From contig NZ_KE150412.1 of NCBI RefSeq assembly GCF_000411255.1, positions 838,645 through 902,644 of the forward strand: a DNA stretch of 64,000 bases, written 5' to 3'. Both the position numbers and the translations under genes were made by a program. The stretch comes from Paenibacillus sp. HGH0039. Lineage in GTDB: Bacteria; Bacillota; Bacilli; Paenibacillales; NBRC-103111. The notes under the pieces are model-generated. The model had not been told where the DNA came from. It did no database searches and was given only the letters and a program-made list of their open reading frames with translations. The stretch's first letter is position 1. Every line of letters starts with the position of its first letter. Below, piece by piece: positions 53,866-63,300 of the stretch.

Positions 53866-54491
53866 ACGAAACCTGCTTTATTTAGGGGCCAGAACACCAG
53901 ATCCGCACGGCCGACTATTTTATCGTATGAAACAAACCCGAGTTCTGCGAAACGGCTGTCTTTACTGTTAGAGCGGTTATCTCCCATAACGAATACGGAC
54001 TTGTCCGGCACTTTAATCTCCGTTGTGCCCTCGCTGCCCGCTTCGGGGAAATTGCGCCTGTTATAAGCATGCCCTTCTTTTACCGCATTATCTATGGCTT
54101 CTTTTATGTAAGGCTCTTCAATGACCTTATCGTTGATGTATACCTTGTCGCCGTCCACCTTGATCGTTTCTCCTGGCGTAGCCACGACCCGCTTGATATA
54201 ATCAATGCCTTCCGGCGCATGAAGTACGATGACTTCGCCCCGTTTCGGTTCACTGAATTTATACTTGATCTTATTTACGATTAACCGTTCACCCGTATGA
54301 AAGTTCGGTTCCATGGAGGGACCTTCGACGATGAAGGGGGCAAACAGCAGCCAACGAATCAAAAATACAAGAACGGCAGCGATCAGCAGGGCTTTGATCC
54401 ATTCCCACGCTTCCTTTTTTACGGGATTTTTCGCCGGAGCTGCCGCATTTTCGGTTTCGGCCGAAACTTCCTGCTCTCTTCTCTCCATCAT
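53856..54491 (-). CDS. lepB: Signal peptidase I
   Basis: This membrane peptidase removes signal peptides from secreted proteins. The 211-aa protein has one membrane helix (about 34-55), catalytic S59 in GPSMEP and K100 in YIKRVVATPG. The conserved GDNRSNSKDSR box and DLVFWPLNKAGFV end complete the family pattern. The N-terminal 30 residues are charged and variable. It lies between rplS and rbgA. The size is normal for the single-pass Gram-positive type. Confidence 0.96.
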   Translation of the reverse strand: MMERREQEVSAETENAAAPAKNPVKKEAWEWIKALLIAAVLVFLIRWLLFAPFIVEGPSMEPNFHTGERLIVNKIKYKFSEPKRGEVIVLHAPEGIDYIKRVVATPGETIKVDGDKVYINDKVIEEPYIKEAIDNAVKEGHAYNRRNFPEAGSEGTTEIKVPDKSVFVMGDNRSNSKDSRFAELGFVSYDKIVGRADLVFWPLNKAGFVHF

Positions 54492-54536
54492 CCAAACCCC
54501 ATTTCCTGATCAAATGAACATGAGCTTTTAAGAAAC

Positions 54537-54564
54537 TAAAAGGGGACTTGAAAACAAGCCCCCT
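54537..54564 (-). terminator. Terminator after rplS
   Basis: On the minus strand AGGGGGCTTG and CAAGTCCCCT form a 10-bp stem with a TTTT loop and one G-U pair, followed by TTTT. It lies 10 bases past the rplS stop, so lepB-rbgA are read by partial readthrough or another promoter. Confidence 0.75.
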
Positions 54565-54573
54565 CGGTCTTTA

Positions 54574-54915
54574 TTATCGAATTTCTTTAATTCTAGCCGC
54601 TTTACCGCGAAGACCGCGCAGGTAGTAAAGTTTCGCACGACGAACTTTACCACGACGAGCTACTTCAATCTTTTCAATCTTCGGAGAATGAAGCGGAAGT
54701 GTTCTTTCCACGCCAACGCCGTAAGAAATTTTACGAACTGTAAACGTTTCGCTGATTCCGCCGCCGCGACGCTTGATCACGACACCTTCGAACAGCTGAA
54801 CGCGTTCGCGGGATCCCTCGATTACTTTTACAAATACTTTCAAAGTATCGCCGGGACGAAAGCTCGGGATATCAGAACGCAATTGTTCTTTCGTAATTTC
54901 CTGAATGAGATTCAT
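54574..54915 (-). CDS. rplS: 50S ribosomal protein L19
   Basis: L19 sits at the 30S/50S interface. The 113-aa product starts [17 protein letters not shown]. It has [33 protein letters not shown] and ends with [17 protein letters not shown], as expected. GGAGGG lies 7 bases before the ATG. It has its own promoter and leader, and a terminator after it. Confidence 0.98.
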   Translation of the reverse strand: MNLIQEITKEQLRSDIPSFRPGDTLKVFVKVIEGSRERVQLFEGVVIKRRGGGISETFTVRKISYGVGVERTLPLHSPKIEKIEVARRGKVRRAKLYYLRGLRGKAARIKEIR

Positions 54916-55023
54916 TTAAGATTCCCTCCTTCCACAATAGGTGTTCATTCCGCCATCTCTTAGCTGTCAAACCATGTTTGTATGCGTAGAGGACCACCCG
55001 ATTCGAACAACACAACATTGGAT
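54916..55023 (-). promoter_or_regulatory. rplS leader RNA
   Basis: The predicted transcript from the rplS promoter has a leader of about 100 bases with no gene. Near its 3' end lies a stretch with ACACCT, ATTGTGG and GGAGGG, which could pair ACACCT with the Shine-Dalgarno. Leaders upstream of rplS that bind ribosomal protein are known in Firmicutes (L19 leader), so autoregulation is plausible. A structure search is needed to confirm it. Confidence 0.5.
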
Positions 55024-55052
55024 ATTCTATCATACGTTCAACAGAAAAACAA
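55024..55052 (-). promoter_or_regulatory. Sigma-A promoter of rplS
   Basis: On the minus strand TTGTTT and TAGAAT are 17 bases apart, with TGA extended -10. Predicted start is near 55017. The spacing is ideal and the site lies directly after trmD, separating rplS expression from the rimM-trmD unit. Confidence 0.7.
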
Positions 55053-55129
55053 CCAAAATCGTTCGTATTTTCTGTTTTGGTAGAAAAGATTCGAAACAGC
55101 TGTAAAAAATCCCGGATTTCGAGTGATTT

Positions 55130-55918
55130 TCAGCCCTGCTGTCCCTCTTCCTCGGCCATTTTCTCACGCAGCCAGCGTTTCTCTTTGTCCGTCAGCTCGG
55201 CATTCTCAAGCAGTTCGGGCCTGCGTTTGAACGTGCGGTAAAGCGACTGCAGCCGGCGCCATTCGGTAATGTTCGCGTGATGGCCCGAAATCAGCACATC
55301 CGGGACGGTCCATCCCCTGAACTCAACGGGACGCGTGTAGTGCGGATACTCCAGGAGGCCTGTGCTGAAGGAATCCGTCACCGCCGACTGCTCGTTGCCC
55401 AGTACGCCGGGAAGCAGACGCACGACACTGTCGATCACCACCATGGCCGGAAGCTCTCCGCCCGTGAGCACATAGTCGCCGATAGACAGCTCGTCCGTCA
55501 CGAGATGCTCCCGTATCCGTTCGTCATAGCCTTCATAGTGCCCGCAAATAAAAATAAGATGTTCTTCCCGGGACAACTCTTCGGCCTTCCGCTGGGTAAA
55601 CGTCTCGCCTTGGGGGCACATCAGAATGACACGCGGCCTGGCACCCGTCGAAACCGGCTCTCCGGCCGTTTCCGAGCCGCTCGAAGGCACATCAAGCAGG
55701 GACTCTACCGCCGCAAAGATCGGATCCGGTTTAAGCACCATTCCCCCGCCGCCGCCATAGGGATAGTCATCCACCGTGTTATGCTTGTTGCCTGCAAAAT
55801 CCCTGAAATTTACGGTGGACAGATTCACGATGCCTTTTTCCCGGGCTTTGCCCAAAATGCTCGACGTAAATACGCCTTCAAACATGGCAGGAAACAGAGT
55901 CAGTACGTCTATGTTCAT
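55130..55918 (-). CDS. trmD: tRNA (guanine37-N1)-methyltransferase TrmD
   Basis: TrmD methylates G37 of tRNA to keep the reading frame. The 262-aa protein has the SPOUT knot region with [31 protein letters not shown] and the [26 protein letters not shown] segment. The C-terminal helical domain follows (about 165-262) with the [15 protein letters not shown] motif. Its ATG overlaps the rimM stop by 4 bases. The N-terminus [15 protein letters not shown] is standard. Confidence 0.97.
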   Translation of the reverse strand: MNIDVLTLFPAMFEGVFTSSILGKAREKGIVNLSTVNFRDFAGNKHNTVDDYPYGGGGGMVLKPDPIFAAVESLLDVPSSGSETAGEPVSTGARPRVILMCPQGETFTQRKAEELSREEHLIFICGHYEGYDERIREHLVTDELSIGDYVLTGGELPAMVVIDSVVRLLPGVLGNEQSAVTDSFSTGLLEYPHYTRPVEFRGWTVPDVLISGHHANITEWRRLQSLYRTFKRRPELLENAELTDKEKRWLREKMAEEEGQQG

Positions 55919-56436
55919 AAATCGAGCAGCCCCTCCAGAAGATGAACCGTTACGATCTTCTCTTCCACGTTCACATCCAGCACTACGTCGTCGATCACAG
56001 GGAGAAGCAGCTGTTTTTTATTCGGTCTGCCTACTACCCAGACATGGTTCGCGCCCGGCGTCAGAATTTCCTGAATCGTGCCGAGTTCTTCACCTTCTTC
56101 AGTGAGGACCCGGCAGCCTAAAATCTCGTGATAATAGTACTCGTCCTCGTTCAGACTTTCCAGGTATTTTTCTTCCACCCGCAGCAGGGAGCTCTTGAAA
56201 ATTTCAACCTCGTTGATGTGAGAAAACTCCTTGAACTGAGCGATGTACATATTTTTGTGCAGCCGTGTGCTTTTAATGGTCACCGGTGTAAGTTTACCTT
56301 TGGCATCCTCGATGACCAGCTTGCTGCCGTCTGCAAAGCGCTGCTCGGCAAAATCCGTGTGCGGCACAACTTTCAGTTCTCCTCGCAGACCGTGCGTGTT
56401 GACTATGGTCCCGACCGTATATAATTTATCGCTCAT
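55915..56436 (-). CDS. rimM: 16S rRNA processing protein RimM
   Basis: RimM helps 30S maturation by binding S19 in the head. The 173-aa protein has the N-terminal beta-barrel ([24 protein letters not shown]) and the PRC-barrel end ([15 protein letters not shown] then [15 protein letters not shown]). The ATG at 56436 has only a short-spaced AAAGGA, with a GAGGTGG further upstream. It overlaps trmD by 4 bases. The 150 bases upstream hold no gene, and no clear promoter was found there. Confidence 0.95.
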   Translation of the reverse strand: MSDKLYTVGTIVNTHGLRGELKVVPHTDFAEQRFADGSKLVIEDAKGKLTPVTIKSTRLHKNMYIAQFKEFSHINEVEIFKSSLLRVEEKYLESLNEDEYYYHEILGCRVLTEEGEELGTIQEILTPGANHVWVVGRPNKKQLLLPVIDDVVLDVNVEEKIVTVHLLEGLLDL

Positions 56437-56586
56437 ATCCTTTATTTTTCCACCTCTGTCCCGTTTCCATACTTGTTCCGATCCCGGACGCCGAAAATGC
56501 TCAAAACCGGGTTCCGTCCGCCTGTCCGGTCTTGTTTCCTCGGACGCCCTTCCGGCAGGAAACGGTTTCTCGTGTTCAGATGCAAG

Positions 56587-56611
56587 AAAAAGGCTAGGAA
56601 TGATCCTAACC
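56587..56611 (-). terminator. Terminator after khpA
   Basis: On the minus strand GGTTAGGA and TCCTAGCC (one G-U) with a 4-base loop are followed by TTTTTC. It lies 7 bases past the khpA stop and ends the ylxM-ffh-rpsP-khpA unit. Confidence 0.85.
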
Positions 56612-56618
56612 TTTTCCT

Positions 56619-56849
56619 CTATGACATAATTTCAACGGTAACCCGTTTGTTTTCCTTAACTGCAGCTGACGTGACGACTGTGCGAAGAGCTTTGGCGATA
56701 CGCCCCTGTTTGCCGATAACTTTACCGACATCACCCGGGTGTACGGACAGTTCATAAACGACACTGTTCTCGCCTTCCACCGCATTCACACGCACGTCTT
56801 CCGGATGATCCACGAGTGCCTTCGCGATAACGGTAATGACCTCTTTCAT
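56619..56849 (-). CDS. khpA: KH-domain RNA-binding protein KhpA
   Basis: KhpA is a small RNA-binding protein that acts with KhpB (EloR) in cell elongation control in several Firmicutes. The 76-aa protein is a single KH domain with the GKQG loop at residues 46-49 (GKVIGKQGRIAKALRTVV). GGAGGT lies 4 bases before the ATG. It follows rpsP by 27 bases. In B. subtilis the same gene is ylqC. Confidence 0.95.
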   Translation of the reverse strand: MKEVITVIAKALVDHPEDVRVNAVEGENSVVYELSVHPGDVGKVIGKQGRIAKALRTVVTSAAVKENKRVTVEIMS

Positions 56850-56876
56850 AAAGACCTCCGAAATGCCTGGGTAGGA

Positions 56877-57149
56877 TTACTTCTTCAGCTTAGACTCGTG
56901 GAACTTGGTCATAAGACCTGCTTTGCTGAACAGGGAACGAACCGTATCGGACGCTTGCGCGCCGTTTTGGAGCCATTTCAGTGCTTTCTCCTCGTCGATT
57001 TTAACGACTGCAGGTTGAGCTACCGGGTTATAGTAACCGATCTCCTCGATAAAACGTCCGTCACGCGGAGAGCGGGAATCGGAAACAACTACACGATAAA
57101 AAGGAGCTTTGTGAGCACCCATACGCTTCAAACGAATACGAACTGCCAT
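56877..57149 (-). CDS. rpsP: 30S ribosomal protein S16
   Basis: S16 is an early-assembly protein of the 30S subunit. The 90-aa product starts [22 protein letters not shown], then [20 protein letters not shown], both diagnostic. The ATG at 57149 has GGGAGGTG 6-8 bases upstream; a reading to 57167 is not supported. It lies between ffh and khpA, as in B. subtilis. Confidence 0.98.
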   Translation of the reverse strand: MAVRIRLKRMGAHKAPFYRVVVSDSRSPRDGRFIEEIGYYNPVAQPAVVKIDEEKALKWLQNGAQASDTVRSLFSKAGLMTKFHESKLKK

Positions 57150-57200
57150 GAATATCACCTCCCACATAGAATAAACGCCTTGTATCGAAACCGCCGGCCG

Positions 57201-58562
57201 TTAACCGAACGGAAACTTGAACCCTTTGCCCAGCTTCTTCATGTTCTTCATGGCTTTGGGATTCATCATGCCCGAGAACTGCTTCATCATTTTGCGCATA
57301 TCTTCAAACTGCTTCAGCAGCCGGTTGACATCTTGAACGGAATTGCCGCTGCCGAGCGCGATGCGTTTGCGCCGGTTGGCATTAATGATTTCAGGCTTGC
57401 GTTTCTCTTCCTTCGTCATCGATTTAACGATGGCCTCGACACGGCCCATCTGTTTATCATCGACTTTCAGGTCTTTCATGCCTTTCATTTTGCCGGCTCC
57501 GGGGAGCATATCCAGCAGCTGGTCCAGCGGACCGAGCTTCTTCACCTGTTCCATCTGTTCGAGGAAATCGTCGAACGTGAACTCGGCATTGCGCATCTTG
57601 CGTTCCATTTCCTTGGCTTTATCCGCGTCGATACCCGCCTGCGCCTTCTCGATCAGGGTGAGCATATCGCCCATGCCGAGAATCCTCGAAGCCATCCGCT
57701 CCGGATAGAAAGGCTCCAGCGCGTCCATTTTCTCGCCCATTGCGGCGAACTTGATGGGACAGCCGGTAACGGCTTTGACCGATAGTGCGGCACCGCCGCG
57801 CGTATCGCCGTCGAGCTTAGTCAGGACGACACCCGTCAGTTCCAACTGCTTGTGGAAACTTTCAGCCACATTGACGGCATCCTGCCCCGTCATCGCGTCG
57901 ACGACCAGCAGCGTTTCGTGCGGGCCGACCGCTTCGCGCACATTTTTCAGCTCATCCATAAGCGCTTCGTCAATGTGCAGCCGTCCGGCCGTATCGACGA
58001 TCACGTAGTCGTTGTTGTTATCCTTGGCGAACTGAAGCCCGTTCTTCGCGATTTCGACGGGACTGACCTGGTCGCCCATGGAAAACACGGGAACCTTCAG
58101 CTGATCGCCCAACACCTGCAGCTGCTTGATGGCAGCGGGCCGGTAAATATCGCAGGCAACCAGCAGCGGCTTGTGATTTTGCTTCTGCAGCATTTTAGCC
58201 AGCTTGCCGGACGTTGTCGTTTTACCCGCACCCTGCAAACCGACCATCATAATAACGGTAGGCGGTTTGTTCGCTTTGGCCAGCTTCGTGTGCGTTCCGC
58301 CCATAAGGTCGGTAAGCTCTTTGTTTACGATGTCGATGACGACCATGCCGGGGGTGAAGCTTTTCATCACGTCTTGTCCGACCGCGCGCTCTTTCACCTT
58401 GGCGATGAAGTCTTTGACTACTTTGAAGTTAACGTCGGCTTCCAGAAGAGCCAGACGCACTTCGCGAAGCGCCTCGCTCACGTCTTCTTCCGTCAGCTTG
58501 CCTTTGCCCCGGAGCTTGTCGAATACGCCCTGCAGCCTGCCGGTTAATCCTTCGAATGCCAT
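57201..58562 (-). CDS. ffh: Signal recognition particle protein Ffh
   Basis: Ffh binds signal sequences and the 4.5S/scRNA, and delivers nascent chains to FtsY. The 453-aa protein has the N domain (1-95), then the G domain with GLQGAGKTT, DTAGRLHIDE, TKLDGDTRGG. The Met-rich M domain (about 300-453) includes MMKQFSGMMNPKAMKNMKK. AGGAGG lies 8-9 bases before the ATG. The ylxM gene lies directly upstream and probably shares the transcript. Confidence 0.98.
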   Translation of the reverse strand: MAFEGLTGRLQGVFDKLRGKGKLTEEDVSEALREVRLALLEADVNFKVVKDFIAKVKERAVGQDVMKSFTPGMVVIDIVNKELTDLMGGTHTKLAKANKPPTVIMMVGLQGAGKTTTSGKLAKMLQKQNHKPLLVACDIYRPAAIKQLQVLGDQLKVPVFSMGDQVSPVEIAKNGLQFAKDNNNDYVIVDTAGRLHIDEALMDELKNVREAVGPHETLLVVDAMTGQDAVNVAESFHKQLELTGVVLTKLDGDTRGGAALSVKAVTGCPIKFAAMGEKMDALEPFYPERMASRILGMGDMLTLIEKAQAGIDADKAKEMERKMRNAEFTFDDFLEQMEQVKKLGPLDQLLDMLPGAGKMKGMKDLKVDDKQMGRVEAIVKSMTKEEKRKPEIINANRRKRIALGSGNSVQDVNRLLKQFEDMRKMMKQFSGMMNPKAMKNMKKLGKGFKFPFG

Positions 58563-58652
58563 CTAAACCGCCTCCTTCCTGCTTGTTTCAATTGCTTTGA
58601 ACTTACGTCTTCTTAACATGTATGGGTCTCTGCCTCGGCAGAGCTATTCGTT

Positions 58653-59003
58653 CTATTCCGTATGAACGATCCGGCGCATGTAATCCGCGGCCCGGTCCGC
58701 AAGGTCGCCCGGCGACTGGAGGAGCAACTCCTCCGCCTCGCTCAGAAGCTTCAAGCGGCGTTCGTGTTTCGTCAGCAGCAGAAGTTTGCTCTCGTAATCT
58801 TCGAGCATCTGCTCCGCGCGTTTCACATGTTCGTAAACAGCCTGGCGGCTGATCTTGAATTGCTCGGCGATTTCTCCGAGAGAGTAATCGTCGTGAAAGT
58901 ACAGTTTAAGCACAGCCTGCTGTTTGTCCGTCAGCATGGGCTCGTAGAAATCAAACAGAAGATTAATTCGGTTCGTTTTCTCCAGAATGCGATCTTCCGT
59001 CAT
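58653..59003 (-). CDS. ylxM: YlxM-type DNA-binding protein (UPF0122)
   Basis: The 116-aa product starts [26 protein letters not shown]. It has a sigma-region-4-like helix-turn-helix ([22 protein letters not shown]) and a basic helical end. Proteins of this UPF0122 family are found with ffh/ftsY in Firmicutes and may affect signal-recognition-particle function. The ATG at 59003 has GGAGG 8 bases upstream; an upstream reading to 59279 crosses the promoter and terminator. It is followed by ffh after a 90-base gap. Confidence 0.94.
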   Translation of the reverse strand: MTEDRILEKTNRINLLFDFYEPMLTDKQQAVLKLYFHDDYSLGEIAEQFKISRQAVYEHVKRAEQMLEDYESKLLLLTKHERRLKLLSEAEELLLQSPGDLADRAADYMRRIVHTE

Positions 59004-59052
59004 AGGGCCCGCCTCCGTCAAGGTTATGCACTTTACACCAGCAACAGTCCTT

Positions 59053-59081
59053 ATATTAAAGGATGTCGGATGGGATGTCAA
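59053..59081 (-). promoter_or_regulatory. Sigma-A promoter of ylxM-ffh
   Basis: On the minus strand a perfect TTGACA and TAATAT are 17 bases apart. Predicted start is near 59046, leaving a leader of about 43 bases before ylxM. It lies just after the ftsY terminator. Confidence 0.8.
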
Positions 59082-59100
59082 GTCCTTCACCTTGTCAGCT

Positions 59101-59122
59101 AAAAAATTCGCGGCGCTGCGAA
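59101..59122 (-). terminator. Terminator after ftsY
   Basis: On the minus strand TTCGC and GCGAA with a 6-base loop are followed by six T. A CCGACC/GGTCGG hairpin lies further upstream (59174-59209). Together they end the smc-ftsY unit about 90 bases past the ftsY stop. Confidence 0.7.
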
Positions 59123-59211
59123 ATACCTCCTTCGAGAAGGCTCGCGCACAAGTACCTTTCAAGTAAAGAACAATGCCGACCGCACGGGGTTCAGCTCGGG
59201 TCGGAGGCCCC

Positions 59212-60201
59212 TTAAGCCTCCGCTTTTTCCTCGGCGATCCATTTGCCGAACAGCGCATGAACGAACTGCTCGGAATCAAACGGCTGCAAATCGTCCATTT
59301 TCTCGCCCAGTCCCACGAATTTTACGGGAATGTTCAGCTCCTGCCGGATCGCAACCACGATGCCGCCTTTCGCCGTACCGTCCAGCTTCGTTAAGACGAG
59401 GCCGGTCAGACCGGTTTTGTCGCCGAACATTTTAGCCTGCTGAAGGGCATTCTGACCTGTCGTGGCGTCCAGCACGAGAAGCACTTCATGCGGAGCATCG
59501 GGAACTTCCCTGCGGATCACCCGGTAAATCTTGTTGAGCTCCTCCATCAGGTTCACCTTGTTCTGCAGACGTCCCGCCGTATCGCAAAGCAGAATGTCCG
59601 CCCCGCGGTTTTTCGCGGCCTGCACGGCGTCAAACATGACAGCCGCCGGGTCGGAACCCGCCTGCTGCTTGATGACGTCCACGCCTACACGCTGTCCCCA
59701 CGTTTCGAGCTGCTCGATCGCGCCGGCCCGGAACGTATCGCCTGCGGCCAGGATGACTTTTTTACCCTGCGATTTGTACATATGCGCCATTTTACCGATG
59801 GTGGTCGTTTTGCCCACGCCGTTAACGCCGACGAACAAGATAATGCTCAGCCCGCCCGGAGCCAGCCTGATGCTGCTGTCTTCGCTGCCCTTCAGGAGCT
59901 CCGTCAGCTTCTCGGACAGCACCGGTTGAAGGTCGTTCGGATCTTCGATTTTACGTTTGCGCACTTCACCGCGCAGCTGCTCGATCAGCTCCATGACCGT
60001 GCTCACGCCGACGTCGGCGCCGATCAGGATTTCTTCCAGCTCCTCGTAAAATTCTTCGTCGATTTTTTTGCGGCGGCTGAAGAGATCGTCCACACGGTCC
60101 ACGAAGACATCGCGCGTTTTGGTGAGACCTTCCTTAAATTTATTCGTTACCGCCTCGGTTTTGCTCGAAATGCTCTCTTTTAACCGTTTAAAAAAACTCA
60201 T
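59212..60201 (-). CDS. ftsY: Signal recognition particle receptor FtsY
   Basis: FtsY is the membrane-associated receptor for the Ffh complex. The 329-aa protein has a short N-terminal basic region, the N domain (about 25-110), then GVNGVGKTT at 125-133 (G1), DTAGRL (G3) and [10 protein letters not shown] (G4). The acidic A domain of E. coli FtsY is absent, as in other Firmicutes. GAGG lies about 10 bases before the ATG. It follows smc by 150 bases with a GGCTCTT/AAGAGCC dyad in the gap. Confidence 0.97.
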   Translation of the reverse strand: MSFFKRLKESISSKTEAVTNKFKEGLTKTRDVFVDRVDDLFSRRKKIDEEFYEELEEILIGADVGVSTVMELIEQLRGEVRKRKIEDPNDLQPVLSEKLTELLKGSEDSSIRLAPGGLSIILFVGVNGVGKTTTIGKMAHMYKSQGKKVILAAGDTFRAGAIEQLETWGQRVGVDVIKQQAGSDPAAVMFDAVQAAKNRGADILLCDTAGRLQNKVNLMEELNKIYRVIRREVPDAPHEVLLVLDATTGQNALQQAKMFGDKTGLTGLVLTKLDGTAKGGIVVAIRQELNIPVKFVGLGEKMDDLQPFDSEQFVHALFGKWIAEEKAEA

Positions 60202-60228
60202 CTGAAGCTGTTCCTCGCTTTCTGAAAT

Positions 60229-60243
60229 GGCTCTTAAAGAGCC
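60229..60243 (-). other. Dyad upstream of ftsY
   Basis: GGCTCTT and AAGAGCC form a perfect 7-bp inverted repeat around one base, 28 bases before the ftsY start. No T-run follows, so it may be an operator or a leader hairpin; I cannot tell which. Confidence 0.35.
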
Positions 60244-60351
60244 TGAAAAGTGGCTGATCGAAAATACACGTTTATATAACCGGATTTACCGCCCGTGAAA
60301 TCAGGGTTCTCGGACGCGGACGATACTTGTTTCCGGAATCGCCGTTTCTCG

Positions 60352-63300
60352 TCAAGAGGCGGAAATCATCGCTTCCTCGTCTTCAAGCCGTACGGATACA
60401 AGCTTGGAAACGCCGCCTTCTTCCATCGTAACCCCGTAAAGCACGTCCGCTTCCTCCATCGTTCCCTTGCGGTGCGTGACCACGATAAACTGGGTCGTTT
60501 CGGAGAATTCGCGCAAATACTCGGCAAAACGGGTCACGTTCGCTTCATCCAGCGCCGCCTCGACTTCGTCCAGCACGCAGAACGGAACGGGCTTGACGCG
60601 CAGAATCGAGAACAGCAGCGCAAGCGCCGTGAGCGCTCTTTCCCCGCCGGAGAGCAGCTGCAGGTTCTGCAGTTTTTTACCCGGAGGCTGGGCTACGATC
60701 TCGATGCCCGTCTCCAGCAAGTTTTCCGGATCGGACAAAATCAGATCCGCCCGGCCTCCGCCGAACAGCTTCACGAAAACGACCACGAAATGGGAGCGAA
60801 TCGCATCGAAGGTCGTTTTGAAGCGCTTCGACATTTCCTGGTCCATCTCCCGGATCACGGTGTAGAGCGTTGTTTTCGCCTCCACCAGATCGTCCTTCTG
60901 GACGGAAAGGAAATCGTAACGCTCGGACACGCGGGCGTATTCCTCGATCGCGCCCAGGTTGACATCGCCCAGCGAAGAGATGGAGCGCTTCAGATCGCGA
61001 ACCTTGTTCTGTGCGCCGGTGATATCTTCCGGCACCGGGTAGCGTTCTTTGGCGAGTTCGTAGCTCATTTCGTACTCTTCGCCAAGCTTTTTGAGCAGGT
61101 TCTCCAGCTCCACGTCCAGCCGGTTCACGCGCACCTCGTGCTGCAGGCACTGCTCCTCCACCTGCTTGAGCTGCGTACGCTGTTGGCGGGTTTCGTTCTC
61201 GGCCTGCTGGAGCTTGTCCATCCACCCCGCGCGTTCGGAACGTTTGAACTCGATGTCCTCCGTGCATTTCTGCTTGCGAAGTTTCAGCGTATTGAGCAAT
61301 TCCACCTGCTTCACGCTTTCTTCCGCATGGAATTCCATCTCCGCGCGAAGCTGCCACAACTGGCGGCGATTCATCTCCAGCTCCTGCTTCGCTTCCGCGA
61401 GATCCTGCTGGAGCCTCCGCTGCTGATCCTGCAGCGACTGCTTCTCCTGCGAAGCGGAAGCGACGCGAACCTTGAGATCCGTCAGCTGGTTCTGCAATTC
61501 CTCCTTCGCCGATTCGTTCGCTTTGCGCGAAGACTCGGCATCCCGGATGGCCTGCTGAAGCGCCTCCTCTTCCTGCTGCAGCTCTTCGAGCTGCCGGCGG
61601 TTTTCTTCGATGCTGCGCTCCTGCTGGCCGCGTTCCTCAAGCAGCGTCGAACGGTCGTCGCGCTCCAGCGTCAGCTGCTCCTCCATGCGGCGCACTTCCG
61701 CTTCAAGCGGAGCCAGATCCGCACGGATCTGCTGTTCTTCGATCCGCTTCTGCTCACCGCGCCCCCGCAGTTCTTCCAGATTCGCGTTGTCTTCGACAAT
61801 CTCTTTGCGGGCCTGAGAAGCCCTCGTCTTGAGCTGCTGAAGCTGCGTCTCCGAAGCTTCGATCTCGCCGTCAAGCTCCTCGATCTGCCGCTGGCGGCCG
61901 AGCAGGTTGGAGCTTTTTTTCTGAAGACTCCCGCCCGTCATGGAACCGCCCGGGTTAACGATATCTCCTTCAAGCGTAACGACACGGTACCGGTAATGCG
62001 CTTTGGCGGCAATCCGGTTCGCATCTTCCAGCGTTTCCGCAATAATAACCGTACCCAGTAAACTGGAAAAAATATTGTGATACTGCGGGTCGAATTTAAT
62101 CAAGTCAACCCCGATGCCCACGAACCCGTTCGAAGACGTCAGCGCACCGCGCTCACTTTCACCGATCGAACGTCCCCGGATGACATCCATGGGCAGAAAC
62201 GTCGCGCGCCCCATCTGCCGGCGCTTCAGGAAAGCGATCGCTTCGCGGCCGTAAGCTTCCGTCGCCACGACGATATTCTGCAGGGCTCCGCCGAGAGCCG
62301 TTTCCACGGCCAGCTCGATTTCCGCCGGCACGCTGACAAGCTCCGCTACGGCCCCGTGAATCCCTTTGAGCCCGTCGGAACGGTTCTTGGCTTTTAACAC
62401 TTCCTTAACGCCGTGCATAAAGCCGTCGTAATCGTTCTGCATTTCTTTCATTGTGTCGCGTCTGGATGTGAGCGCGTCGATCCGCTGCTCCCATTTGCGC
62501 AGCATGCCGGACGATTCTTCCAGCAGCGTCTGCTTCTTCTTGAGACTTTCGCTCAAATCGAGATAAGCGGAACGGATCTTCTCGACTTCTTTACGGGTCT
62601 GCTCCAGTTTTGTTTCAAGCTGCTTCTTGCGGGCGGCGATATCGGACTGCAAAGCGGTCCTCTTCTGCCCTTCTTCTTCCAGCTTTTGAAGCCGCCGCGC
62701 CAACGATTCGAGCTGCTGCTCCGCATAACGGATTTCGTTGCGGCACTGCGCCATCGCATTCATTTTATCGAGAAGCTCGGATTTCAGCTGATCCTCCACG
62801 CCCGAATTCAAGCCGCCGCTGACCCCCTGGAGACGATTCTCCTCTTCGGACAGCTTGGCTTGATACTCGAACAGCTGCGCGCCGATATGTACGATTTTCT
62901 CACGGTGCCCGGCCAGCTCCGCTTCTTTCTCCGAAAATCTCGTTTCCTGAAGAACGATGGTCTGCTCCAACTGCTGTTCGTTGGAAGCGAAATTTTTCTT
63001 CCGTTCCTTGAGCACCTCGCCGTGGCCTTCGCATTTTTCGAAATCCTCGGAGATTTGCAGCAGGGTTTCCTGAAGCTTCTCCAGTTCTTCCTCCAGCCGT
63101 TTCGTTTCCCAGCGGTGTTTCTCCAATTGGGCATCGTGCTGGCTGACAAACGTGGACAAGCTGAGCTGCTCCTTTTTCAAAGCGGTAAGCTTCTCGTTTG
63201 TCTCCGACCAGGAGACATAGATCTGATCGATCTGGTGAACGTATACGGCGATTTCGCTATGCTTCAGTTCTTCCTTCAGCTCTTTGTAGCGGATCGCTTT

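Noticed and set aside
56437-56586. Small gene or clear promoter between khpA and rimM
   Set aside because: Only short GC-rich inverted segments are visible; no reading frame with a ribosome site and no good promoter pair.
58653-59279. Longer YlxM starting at 59279
   Set aside because: The extension passes through the ftsY terminator and the ylxM promoter; the ATG at 59003 has a well-spaced ribosome site.
60295-62061. 588-aa plus-strand frame opposite smc
   Set aside because: Leu/Arg/Phe-rich mirror of the SMC coiled-coil codons with no domain; the minus-strand smc gene is complete and intact.
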